Below are positions 1-6,384 of a stretch of DNA of 64,000 nucleotides, piece by piece (the first letter of the stretch is position 1; each line of letters starts with the position of its first letter). The translations under genes and the position numbers were made by a program. The DNA is taken from NCBI RefSeq assembly GCF_002257695.2, contig NZ_CP155571.1; one strand, 5' to 3'. The notes below the pieces were generated by a model. That model did no database searches. It saw only the letters and a program-made list of their open reading frames with translations, and had not been told where the DNA came from. Origin of the DNA: Sporomusa acidovorans (GTDB taxonomy: Bacteria > Bacillota > Negativicutes > Sporomusales > Sporomusaceae).

Positions 1-161
1 GGCAGGCCAATATCTTTGCTGTAGAATTACTACTTAATGATGAACTACTGCGCGAATACCCTGAATGCAGTTTATATAATATAGCCAAATGCCTTGAAAT
101 TCCCGGTAAACTTGTTGAGCTTAAAACACTTTCCAACTTGAACCGGAACATGAACCGCTAG
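1..161 (+). CDS. ImmA/IrrE-family metallopeptidase, C-terminal fragment
   Basis: Only the last 52 codons lie in the window; the first complete codon is at 3 and the TAG stop at 159-161. The visible part begins QANIFAVELLLNDELL, matching the conserved helix that follows the HExxH zinc site in ImmA/IrrE peptidases, where the pattern EANxFAxELLLP is usual. The catalytic HExxH would lie upstream of the window. In ICEBs1 and many Firmicute phages, ImmA cleaves the ImmR repressor and sits close to the recombinase gene, which fits the recombinase at 661. The final codons overlap the first copy of the repeat cluster that follows. The family call is inferred from this short segment. Confidence 0.6.
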   Translation, partial: QANIFAVELLLNDELLREYPECSLYNIAKCLEIPGKLVELKTLSNLNRNMNR

Positions 162-474
162 AAATCCTTATTTCATGCGGATTCTGACTTGTTAACCATT
201 CTCAGCGGTTCAAGTTAACAGAAATCAACTTGAACCGGTTGTAAGTTCCGTGGTTACTGGGTTTATGAGGTGCGGTTCAAGTTGGTTCAAGTTAAATATG
301 ACATCTTTATATATTAAGGGAAAAATAATCGTTAAAATTTTATGATTCTCTAAAATAAAAGAATATAGTAGAAAATATAAGTTGAACTTGAACCGATGTT
401 TGAAGAACGTAGACAGTACGGGGGTTTGAAGCGGTTCAAGTTGACTAATGTTTGAAGGGGAGAACTTGAACCGG
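135..474. repeat. Iteron-like cluster of GCGGTTCAAGTT, eight copies on both strands
   Basis: A 10-12 base motif, GCGGTTCAAGTT or its complement AACTTGAACCGG, occurs at 135-146, 205-216, 227-238, 272-283, 284-293, 385-395, 431-442 and 463-474. Two copies at 272-293 are back to back and the orientation alternates elsewhere. Between 294 and 384 the sequence is very AT rich. Such clusters act as binding sites for plasmid or element replication initiators, or as operators. No binding protein can be named from the window. Confidence 0.75.
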
Positions 475-533
475 GATAAAGTTACTTTAGAGTCCTTATA
501 TTTACTAGGCTTATAAGGATTTTAGATAAAAAA

Positions 534-567
534 AATAACGCTTAGTGCGTCAACACTAAGCGTTATT
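534..567 (-). terminator. Perfect 14-bp stem with adjacent A/T run
   Basis: AATAACGCTTAGTG (534-547) pairs perfectly with CACTAAGCGTTATT (554-567) around a 6-base loop. On the minus strand the stem is followed by a T run (complement of the A run before 534), the form of a Rho-independent terminator. On the plus strand there is no T run. It may block antisense transcription entering the repeat cluster, or mark an untranslated structure in front of the recombinase. Confidence 0.5.
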
Positions 568-580
568 AAGTACAACTAAC

Positions 581-637
581 CACGAAAGGGTCAATCGTAC
601 AGCTACAATAATATTATATCCAATTGACCCTTTCGTG
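581..637. promoter_or_regulatory. 15-bp perfect inverted repeat before the recombinase
   Basis: CACGAAAGGGTCAAT (581-595) is repeated inverted as ATTGACCCTTTCGTG (623-637) with a 27-base AT-rich spacer. The right arm ends 23 bases before the recombinase start at 661. It could be an operator for recombinase control or a leader hairpin. I cannot assign a protein to it. Confidence 0.6.
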
Positions 638-660
638 TATACGGAAGGATTGATAATAAA

Positions 661-2220
661 ATGAGTTTTCTAAAAGCTAAGTTAAGGGTTGTTTTGTATG
701 CCCGTTATTCTTCAGATAATCAACGTGAAGAATCAATTACTGCCCAACTTAGGGCAGGTAGAGAGTATTGCAAACGCAAAGGTTATATCATTGTAAAAGA
801 ATACATTGATGAAGCATTCACGGCCAGAACTGATAACAGACCTGCCTTTCAAGAAATGATGGCAGACGCTAAGAAAGGGGCATTTGACCTTATTATTTTT
901 CATAAAATTGACAGAAATGCTAGAGATGAATACGACTATTATAGGTATAAAGCACAATTACAAAAGTTAGGCGTATCTTATGAATATGTTACTCAAAATA
1001 TAGATGATAGCCCAGAAGGTAATATGATGGAATCCATGCTTGTAGGCATGGCCGCTTATTATAGCCGTAATTTATCGAAGGAGGTAAAAAAAGGAATGCG
1101 AGAAAATGGCTTTCAAGCAAAACATAATGGTGGAAAACCACCACTTGGTTATGATGTAGACCATTCTACTCAAAAACTCGTTATAAACGAAGCAGAGGCT
1201 AATATAGTGCGGCTTATATTTGCTCGTAGAGCGTCAGGCATATCTTATGGAAAAATTATTGAAGAGTTAAATTCTTTGGGTTATAAAACTAAATTGGGTA
1301 ATCCTTTTGGCAAAAATAGTCTTCATGATTTATTAAAAAATAAAAAATATATAGGTACATATGTTTTTGGCAGGGTTTCAGGTGGTCATGACAAACCCCG
1401 TAATAGTCATAATGATTCTGATAGTAAAATTGAAAAGGCGAATACCATTCCTGCAATTATTTCTGAAGATATATTTTTACAGGTTCAAAACCGTATGAGT
1501 AAAGATAAACATGTTCCAGGTGTAGCAAAGGCCAAAGAAATTTATACTTTATCTGGATTAGTTTATTGTGAGTGTGGTGCTAAAATGGTTGGCAGTCGGG
1601 TTACTTCTCGTGGTAATGTATATTCCTATTATCGGTGCGATAAACAACAGCGTACTTTAAACAATTGCGGTGTAGGAAGAATAAAAAAAGCTGAATTAGA
1701 ACAAAAAGTATTAAACAAAATTGATACTGAAATATTATCACCTGAAGGAGTTATTCGTTTAATTAACTTATATAATAATTCAATTTCTGATTTGATGAAA
1801 CTAAGTACCGAACGGCTATCTCAACTTAAATCATTAAAAAAGGAATTAGAAGAAAAAATTAACAAATTATTGGATTTGGCAGAACAAACTACATTGGATG
1901 ATATACTCAAAGAACGATATAAAAATAGTGTGGCTCAATTAGAAACTACTAAAGAAGAAATTAAAAAAATTGAACAATCGTCTACTGTATTTTTAACAAA
2001 AGAGCAAGTATCTGAAACGATAAATTCTTTAACAAAATTAGAAAGGACTCCTGAAAATATCAGAAGTCTTTTCGAGATTTGCGTAAAGAAAATTGTGGTA
2101 AAAAAGGACGAAGTGTTAATTGATCTCTGTTTTGCGTCTGAGTGGTGGAGGCGAGGAGAATCGAACTCCTGTCCAAAGGCATTACTGCATAGGTCTCTCC
2201 GAGCGCAGTCAGTAATTTGA
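661..2220 (+). CDS. Large serine recombinase (site-specific integrase)
   Basis: This 519-residue protein should integrate and excise the element by serine-mediated strand exchange. An N-terminal resolvase domain (about 8-150) contains YARYSSDNQ, giving Ser17 as the likely nucleophile. A recombinase domain follows (about 155-285), then a zinc ribbon with Cys303, 305, 326 and 336, then a long coiled coil (about 375-440). GGAAGG at 642-647 lies 13 bases before the ATG. Residues 495-519 are encoded by the complement of the tmRNA 3' end, so the present C-terminus exists only in the integrated state. Large serine integrases more often use protein-coding targets; tmRNA is a commoner target of tyrosine recombinases. 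The family call is firm, and its role in this insertion is inferred from position. Confidence 0.92.
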   Translation: MSFLKAKLRVVLYARYSSDNQREESITAQLRAGREYCKRKGYIIVKEYIDEAFTARTDNRPAFQEMMADAKKGAFDLIIFHKIDRNARDEYDYYRYKAQLQKLGVSYEYVTQNIDDSPEGNMMESMLVGMAAYYSRNLSKEVKKGMRENGFQAKHNGGKPPLGYDVDHSTQKLVINEAEANIVRLIFARRASGISYGKIIEELNSLGYKTKLGNPFGKNSLHDLLKNKKYIGTYVFGRVSGGHDKPRNSHNDSDSKIEKANTIPAIISEDIFLQVQNRMSKDKHVPGVAKAKEIYTLSGLVYCECGAKMVGSRVTSRGNVYSYYRCDKQQRTLNNCGVGRIKKAELEQKVLNKIDTEILSPEGVIRLINLYNNSISDLMKLSTERLSQLKSLKKELEEKINKLLDLAEQTTLDDILKERYKNSVAQLETTKEEIKKIEQSSTVFLTKEQVSETINSLTKLERTPENIRSLFEICVKKIVVKKDEVLIDLCFASEWWRRGESNSCPKALLHRSLRAQSVI

Positions 2221-2489
2221 ATTTCGCCCCGTTGCCGCTTACTGACAAGCTGCGCTGGCGCTATCTCGATAAAGTTTCCCAGTCGGCTCTCCGAGAATTG
2301 AGCCTCAGGTATCCCACTAATTGACGCCCTATCCTAGGCCGCGGGAGTGCGTAGGCAGGACGTTAGCATTAAGCTGCTAAAGCGTAATCTTCGTTTGCGT
2401 TTACTTACTTTCCACCGTATTGACGGGCTGATGGAACCCCGGCTCGCTACCCATACCATAACTACCCCTGTCGAAACCAGTACGCCCCC
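2143..2489 (-). ncRNA. ssrA: Transfer-messenger RNA (tmRNA)
   Basis: The 347-nt gene has all tmRNA hallmarks. The 5' GGGGGCG pairs with the 3' CGCCUCC that precedes the encoded ACCA, and the T-arm motif GUUCGAUUC is present near the 3' end. An internal frame encodes the degradation tag ANEDYALAA followed by UAA (tag region near 2367-2396). With SmpB (5802-6272) it rescues stalled ribosomes and tags the peptide for proteolysis. The 3' end is also the attachment site of the element to the left, and the gene remains structurally complete. Confidence 0.97.
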
Positions 2490-2536
2490 GTAGTTGCAGC
2501 TATGTGCAAACGCTGTATACACTTCATCATTAATTT

Positions 2537-2565
2537 ATTATACCACAAAGCTTGTTCGCCGCCAA
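2537..2565 (-). promoter_or_regulatory. Probable ssrA promoter
   Basis: On the minus strand, TTGGCG (2565-2560) and TATAAT (2542-2537) are separated by 17 bases. Transcription would begin about 40 bases before the mature tmRNA 5' end at 2489, consistent with the usual RNase P-processed precursor. Almost the whole promoter lies inside the 183-bp duplication. Confidence 0.6.
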
Positions 2566-2720
2566 ATGAATCTTTTTTCCATGAACTCTCTGCCAATTCT
2601 TGCAAAAGAAAAGGAGAAACTTTTGCGGGTGCCGAATATATTAGGGCTAGAGGAGTGATCATATTTGAGTCAACAACATATCGGTGCCTTGCTGGTTACG
2701 GCATCTGCGGCCGGTTTTGC
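2538..2720. repeat. Left copy of the 183-bp target duplication
   Basis: This segment is repeated base for base at 4744-4926 on the other side of the insertion sequence. It contains the ssrA promoter, the intergenic region and the first 18-19 codons of the EamA gene. One base at the junction is ambiguous (183 or 184 bp). IS1634 and IS1549 are known to make target duplications of this unusual length. Confidence 0.92.
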
Positions 2721-2739
2721 CCCGACTTTTACAGTTTAA
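2665..2739 (+). pseudogene. Orphaned 5' end of the EamA transporter gene
   Basis: The TTG start and the first codons duplicate those of the gene at 4871, then the frame runs into the insertion sequence terminal repeat and stops at 2737-2739 after 24 codons. It keeps the ribosome binding site AGGAG. It is the left half created by the insertion and should have no function. Confidence 0.85.
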
Positions 2740-2747
2740 AAAACGCG

Positions 2748-2780
2748 AGAAGCCCCTAGCCGTTGAAACTATGGGCTTCT
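2748..2780 (-). terminator. Terminator of the IS1634-type transposase
   Basis: AGAAGCCC (2748-2755) pairs with GGGCTTCT (2773-2780). On the minus strand the stem is followed by CGCGTTTTTT. It lies between the transposase stop and the IS end. Confidence 0.6.
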
Positions 2781-2807
2781 TTGTAGTTGATTCATGTGTA
2801 AATTCTG

Positions 2808-4601
2808 TTATGCTACAGTAATATTTTTTAGAAATTTATTGAATACCTCCTGCCTTGGATAAACATTGTAAAAATTCGTGCCGAACGTTTCCTGAATTAA
2901 CTTGTAGTCCAGCGCGATTTCGTCTTTATCCGAATAGACCAGCGTATCCACTATCTCGCCTTTTTTGTTTCGCACCTTTTGAAATGCAATCGCACCGCCG
3001 ACATCGTCGAGGTGAATGATACCACCCTTCAAAACCTGACATGTCGCGGTACCCAGTGCTCTTGCGATTCGCTCGGCCGACAGAGCTTTTTCTCCCATAC
3101 GATGCTGAATAATTCGGATTACAAGAAGCGCGACGAAACAGATCAGGAAATGAGCACGGATATGCTCATTCTTTCTGACGAACACGGGCCTAGCATAAAG
3201 GTCAGTTTTCATAATCCTAAACGACTGTTCAATCTGCCAAAGGCCACTGTACACCTGACGTATCTTCCGCTCATCGTAGTCAAGTTCGCTGGTAATAATA
3301 CAAAAATAGCCGTCATACATCGCGTTTTGCTCCGCCTTTTCCAAATCCACGCTACGGAGCTTTTTCGTGTTTTCTAGGATCTCCCCAGTATCTATGTCAA
3401 CAATGTTTTCTTTTGTATATTCGTCGACACCTTTTTTGATACTATAGGCATTGTTTTTAACAGAGCGTGCGGCCTTTTCAAGCTTTTCTTCCCGCTTGCG
3501 CCTCGCCATGTCGGCTTCTGCTTTGCTCCAATATAAAAGTACTTTTCTTACCCGGATTTCTTTTTTTCCATCCTGGTCCTTTCCCTCGTATTCTTCTTCG
3601 AACAACTTGAATCTGTACGTATCCTTTTCGTTTGATGTCCATCCGCTTGAGTCAAATAGCTTTTCATTGTAACGCTGGCCTTTTTTCCCTTTTAGTATCT
3701 GTGAGAATACAAAACCGTCCCCGTTGTACACGATAGCGTCGATATTCTTTGACGAGTTGAGCCCCTTGTCGGCCACCACGATCAGTCTTCCTAATCCGTA
3801 CGAATCCTTGATATCCTTCATAGTCGGCTGAAGCGTAAGGGAATCGCTTGTGTTGCCGGGGAATACCGACATGCTGACCGGTAACCCGTTGGAATCCATA
3901 AACAGCCCCATTGCGGCAATAGGGTCGGTGCGGTGTTCTTTCGATACGCCTCTTTTCCGAAGGTCATCCTCGCCATTGGGGAAATCGATCTCGAAGAAAT
4001 AATTGGTCACGTCATAGAATGCATAGGAAAGGTCGCGGCCGATCGTCTTTTTGACACGTTCGTTCAAATGCCGCTGCAACTCCACCTCAAAATCCGCGAA
4101 GAGGTCAAGCGATCTGTAGATATCTGGCAGTGTGAAATCCGTGTGCATCCCGTAGAAGCTGTCCTTCCTTTGACAGGAGGCCCGCTTCGATTCCGGCCAG
4201 AGAATTCTTGCCAACACCAGAAACTTGAAAATATCGCCGGGTGAATATTCTCCTCGAAATCGGTGTGATTTTTCATAGTCCTTGATAAACGAATTAATTT
4301 CGAGCAGATTATAGACGGCCTCCAGGAACTTGTATCCGTAGTTCTGCCGTCGGTTTTCCCCACCATACATCAGCGCATTGGCTGCAACTTCGATTCGTAA
4401 GGGAACATTATCTTTAAAGTTAGCGTCGAACTCCTCCACCATAGCCATGAAAGCCTCGGGATCTGGCTGATCTTCGAAATAACCAAAACTTCTAATAGTA
4501 CGCTGCTTGGTGGGCATCCCCGGTCCAGGGCGATACCCTTCGACAACACGGATGTGCGTTTTAATAACGCCACCACGCTTTACACGGTCTTTTCTTATCA
4601 T
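2808..4601 (-). CDS. IS1634-family DDE transposase
   Basis: The 597-residue protein has an N-terminal region typical of IS1634 transposases and an IS4-type DDE core. Likely catalytic residues are Asp197 (AFYDVTN), Asp278 (VVADKGLNSSKN) and Glu458 (LWQIEQSFRIMK), the last being the YREK-like motif of IS4 relatives. AGGAGGTGATGTTCC lies just before the ATG at 4601. The frame is intact, so the element is probably active. A duplicated copy of the ssrA promoter in the right flank points into this gene. Confidence 0.93.
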   Translation of the reverse strand: MIRKDRVKRGGVIKTHIRVVEGYRPGPGMPTKQRTIRSFGYFEDQPDPEAFMAMVEEFDANFKDNVPLRIEVAANALMYGGENRRQNYGYKFLEAVYNLLEINSFIKDYEKSHRFRGEYSPGDIFKFLVLARILWPESKRASCQRKDSFYGMHTDFTLPDIYRSLDLFADFEVELQRHLNERVKKTIGRDLSYAFYDVTNYFFEIDFPNGEDDLRKRGVSKEHRTDPIAAMGLFMDSNGLPVSMSVFPGNTSDSLTLQPTMKDIKDSYGLGRLIVVADKGLNSSKNIDAIVYNGDGFVFSQILKGKKGQRYNEKLFDSSGWTSNEKDTYRFKLFEEEYEGKDQDGKKEIRVRKVLLYWSKAEADMARRKREEKLEKAARSVKNNAYSIKKGVDEYTKENIVDIDTGEILENTKKLRSVDLEKAEQNAMYDGYFCIITSELDYDERKIRQVYSGLWQIEQSFRIMKTDLYARPVFVRKNEHIRAHFLICFVALLVIRIIQHRMGEKALSAERIARALGTATCQVLKGGIIHLDDVGGAIAFQKVRNKKGEIVDTLVYSDKDEIALDYKLIQETFGTNFYNVYPRQEVFNKFLKNITVA

Positions 4602-4742
4602 GGAACATCACCTCCTTTATATTGTAGCACATCTGTAGTATAACACAATATAAAGAGCACAAAAAAATGCGGAAATCCGCATTTTATAAGCATATTATTC
4701 CACTCTGTCTGCTTCGTATATTCTGCTAACTGTAAAAGTCGG

Positions 4743-4771
4743 GTTATACCACAAAGCTTGTTCGCCGCCAA
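4743..4771 (-). promoter_or_regulatory. Duplicated ssrA promoter reading into the transposase
   Basis: The right copy of the target duplication repeats TTGGCG (4771-4766). The -10 box changes only in its last base, because the IS end supplies it, giving TATAAC (4748-4743) at 17-base spacing. It faces the transposase gene on the minus strand. Confidence 0.45.
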
Positions 4772-4926
4772 ATGAATCTTTTTTCCATGAACTCTCTGCC
4801 AATTCTTGCAAAAGAAAAGGAGAAACTTTTGCGGGTGCCGAATATATTAGGGCTAGAGGAGTGATCATATTTGAGTCAACAACATATCGGTGCCTTGCTG
4901 GTTACGGCATCTGCGGCCGGTTTTGC
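4744..4926. repeat. Right copy of the 183-bp target duplication
   Basis: It is identical to 2538-2720. This copy supplies the intact EamA gene with its start codon, ribosome binding site and upstream sequence, so the insertion does not truncate that gene. Confidence 0.92.
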
Positions 4927-5794
4927 CACGTTAGCGATTTTTATAAAATTCGCTTACGCCGCCGGCGCCAATACGATAACAATCCTGGCCGGGCGGTTTA
5001 TTCTGGCCGCTATTTGTCTGGCGGCCCTGTTAAGATGGCGTGGTATTTCACTGAAAATCAATAAATCCCTGATGATGCGCCTGGCGCTGCTGGGCGGCTT
5101 GGGTTACGGCTCCATGTCCCTGCTGTTTGCGTTGTCAATCAAATATGTGCCCGCATCGCTGGCCGCCATGTTGCTGTATACTTACCCGGCGTTAGTCAGC
5201 CTGCTGTCTTTTTTTATTGGTGACGAAAAATTCACCCGGCAAAAAGGCTTCGCATTAGCGGTCTGCTTTTCCGGCTTGTTTCTTGTTCTCGGCGTATCGT
5301 TTGAAAACATCAGCATCTTGGGCTTTGTTTTCGGCTTGGCAGCAGCAATTGTTTATTCTGTTTATATTGTATTGGGCAATCGTCTGGTAAAAAATGAAGA
5401 TCCGGTTGTAACAACCACCTATGTCTGTGCTTCAGCGGCTGTTGTTTTCGCTATAGCCGGGGCAATAACCGATTCCTTGAATTGGAACCTGCCGCCGCAA
5501 GGCTGGCTGTCGATAATCGGCATTGCCCTGCTGCCAACCATAGTTGGCATTATGGGCTTCTTTGCGGGCATGGCTCGCGTTGGCGCTACCAATGCATCGA
5601 TTATTAGTACCCTGGAACCGGTTATCACGGTACTGCTGTCAGTAGCGTTACTTAATGAAAAAATAACGCCGCTGCAAATCGGCGGCGGCATTTTGATACT
5701 TGGCGGCATCATTATTTTACAGCTTTGGGCCGGAAAAAATGAGGCTAGTCCTGGTGATTTAGCTCTTGCCGTTGAAAAACAGCAGGAACGATGA
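4871..5794 (+). CDS. EamA/DMT-family transporter
   Basis: The 307-residue integral membrane protein has about ten hydrophobic helices in two EamA repeats, each ending with an SxxxxLEPV- or YTYPALV-like segment (LLYTYPALVSLLSFFIGDE in the first, IISTLEPVITVLLSVALLNE in the second). Members export amino acids or other metabolites; the substrate here is unknown. Translation probably starts at TTG 4871 with AGGAG nine bases upstream. The start region lies within the IS target duplication, which preserved it. The gene converges on smpB with 7 bases between stops. Confidence 0.9.
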   Translation: MSQQHIGALLVTASAAGFATLAIFIKFAYAAGANTITILAGRFILAAICLAALLRWRGISLKINKSLMMRLALLGGLGYGSMSLLFALSIKYVPASLAAMLLYTYPALVSLLSFFIGDEKFTRQKGFALAVCFSGLFLVLGVSFENISILGFVFGLAAAIVYSVYIVLGNRLVKNEDPVVTTTYVCASAAVVFAIAGAITDSLNWNLPPQGWLSIIGIALLPTIVGIMGFFAGMARVGATNASIISTLEPVITVLLSVALLNEKITPLQIGGGILILGGIIILQLWAGKNEASPGDLALAVEKQQER

Positions 5795-5801
5795 TCATTG
5801 A

Positions 5802-6272
5802 CTATTCTTTTTGCCTGTCGCGCAGGGCCCGTGCCATATCCCGCTTAGCATCCCGTTCGGCAAGGTCCTGGCGTTTATCATAGGTATGCTTGCCGCTGGC
5901 AAGTCCCAGTTCAACTTTTACCCTGCCCCGCGTAAAATATAATTTAAGCGGTACCAACGTATAGCCCTTTTCTTTGGTTTTACCAATTAATTTATTGATT
6001 TCATAGCGATGCATCAAAAGCTTCCGGGTACGCAAAGGTTCGTGATTAAAGCGGTTTCCCTGCTCATAAGGACTGATATGCAAATTATGCAGCATAATTT
6101 CCGCTTGCTCAATACGGGCGTAGGCGTCTTTGAGATTGGCCTTGCCGGCGCGCAGGGACTTGACTTCTGTGCCGGTAAGCGCAATGCCGGCTTCATAAGT
6201 TTCATGTATATGGTAATCGTGGCGGGCCTTGCGGTTTTCCGCCGCTATTTTTATGCCTGCTTGTTTGGGCAT
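5802..6272 (-). CDS. smpB: SsrA-binding protein SmpB
   Basis: This 156-residue protein delivers tmRNA to the A site of stalled ribosomes. It shows the OB-fold core with YEAGIALTGTEVKSLR and NLKDAYARI, and the basic C-terminal tail (DKRQDLAERDAKRDMARALR) that occupies the decoding centre. The start at 6272 (MPKQAG) has GAGGTGAG just upstream; a longer reading frame adds 22 non-conserved residues. It follows rnr and lies near ssrA, the usual Firmicute arrangement, here separated by eamA and an insertion sequence. Confidence 0.97.
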   Translation of the reverse strand: MPKQAGIKIAAENRKARHDYHIHETYEAGIALTGTEVKSLRAGKANLKDAYARIEQAEIMLHNLHISPYEQGNRFNHEPLRTRKLLMHRYEINKLIGKTKEKGYTLVPLKLYFTRGRVKVELGLASGKHTYDKRQDLAERDAKRDMARALRDRQKE

Positions 6273-6309
6273 GTTTCTCACCTCGTAGAATCCTGCTAAC
6301 CATATGCTT

Positions 6310-6338
6310 ATTGTATAGTATCTGCGGCCGCACGTCAA
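6310..6338 (-). promoter_or_regulatory. Probable smpB promoter
   Basis: On the minus strand TTGACG (6338-6333) and TACAAT (6315-6310) are 17 bases apart, about 40 bases before the smpB start. smpB can therefore be transcribed separately from rnr. Confidence 0.55.
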
Positions 6339-6384
6339 TTGCGGCCCAAAGCTGGGTGAGAGTGCATCTATCAGTTAAGCAGAG

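Larger units (their letters stand above)
1..2142 (+). mobile_element. End of an integrative element inserted at the 3' end of ssrA (partial)
   Basis: This AT-rich stretch carries an ImmA-like fragment, a repeat cluster and a large serine recombinase. It ends exactly where the CCA of the tmRNA gene begins on the other strand (2143). Integrative elements often use the 3' end of ssrA and restore it on insertion. The other junction must lie to the left, outside the window, so size and cargo are unknown. Base composition contrasts with the GC-richer genes from 5000 onward. Confidence 0.7.
2721..4743 (-). mobile_element. IS1634-type insertion sequence (IS4 superfamily)
   Basis: A 2023-bp element is bounded by 16-bp perfect terminal inverted repeats CCCGACTTTTACAGTT and carries one transposase gene. 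A 183-bp direct repeat flanks it. Perfect ends, an intact transposase and identical flanks indicate a recent insertion. Confidence 0.93.

Noticed and set aside
135..474. CRISPR array at the left edge
   Set aside because: Units are only 10-12 bases, on both strands, with irregular spacing and no cas genes.
2760..2823. Possible continuation of EamA from the left copy into the IS
   Set aside because: The frame stops at 2737-2739, only 16 bases into the element, so there is no fusion protein.
4830..4863. Eleven-codon leader frame (TTGCGG start after AAAGGAG) ending in the eamA ribosome site
   Set aside because: Too short to distinguish from chance; nothing in its sequence suggests attenuation.
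6327..6347. GGCCGC/GCGGCC stem as terminator of rnr or leader of smpB
   Set aside because: The stem overlaps the likely -35 box of smpB and is not followed by a T run on the minus strand.
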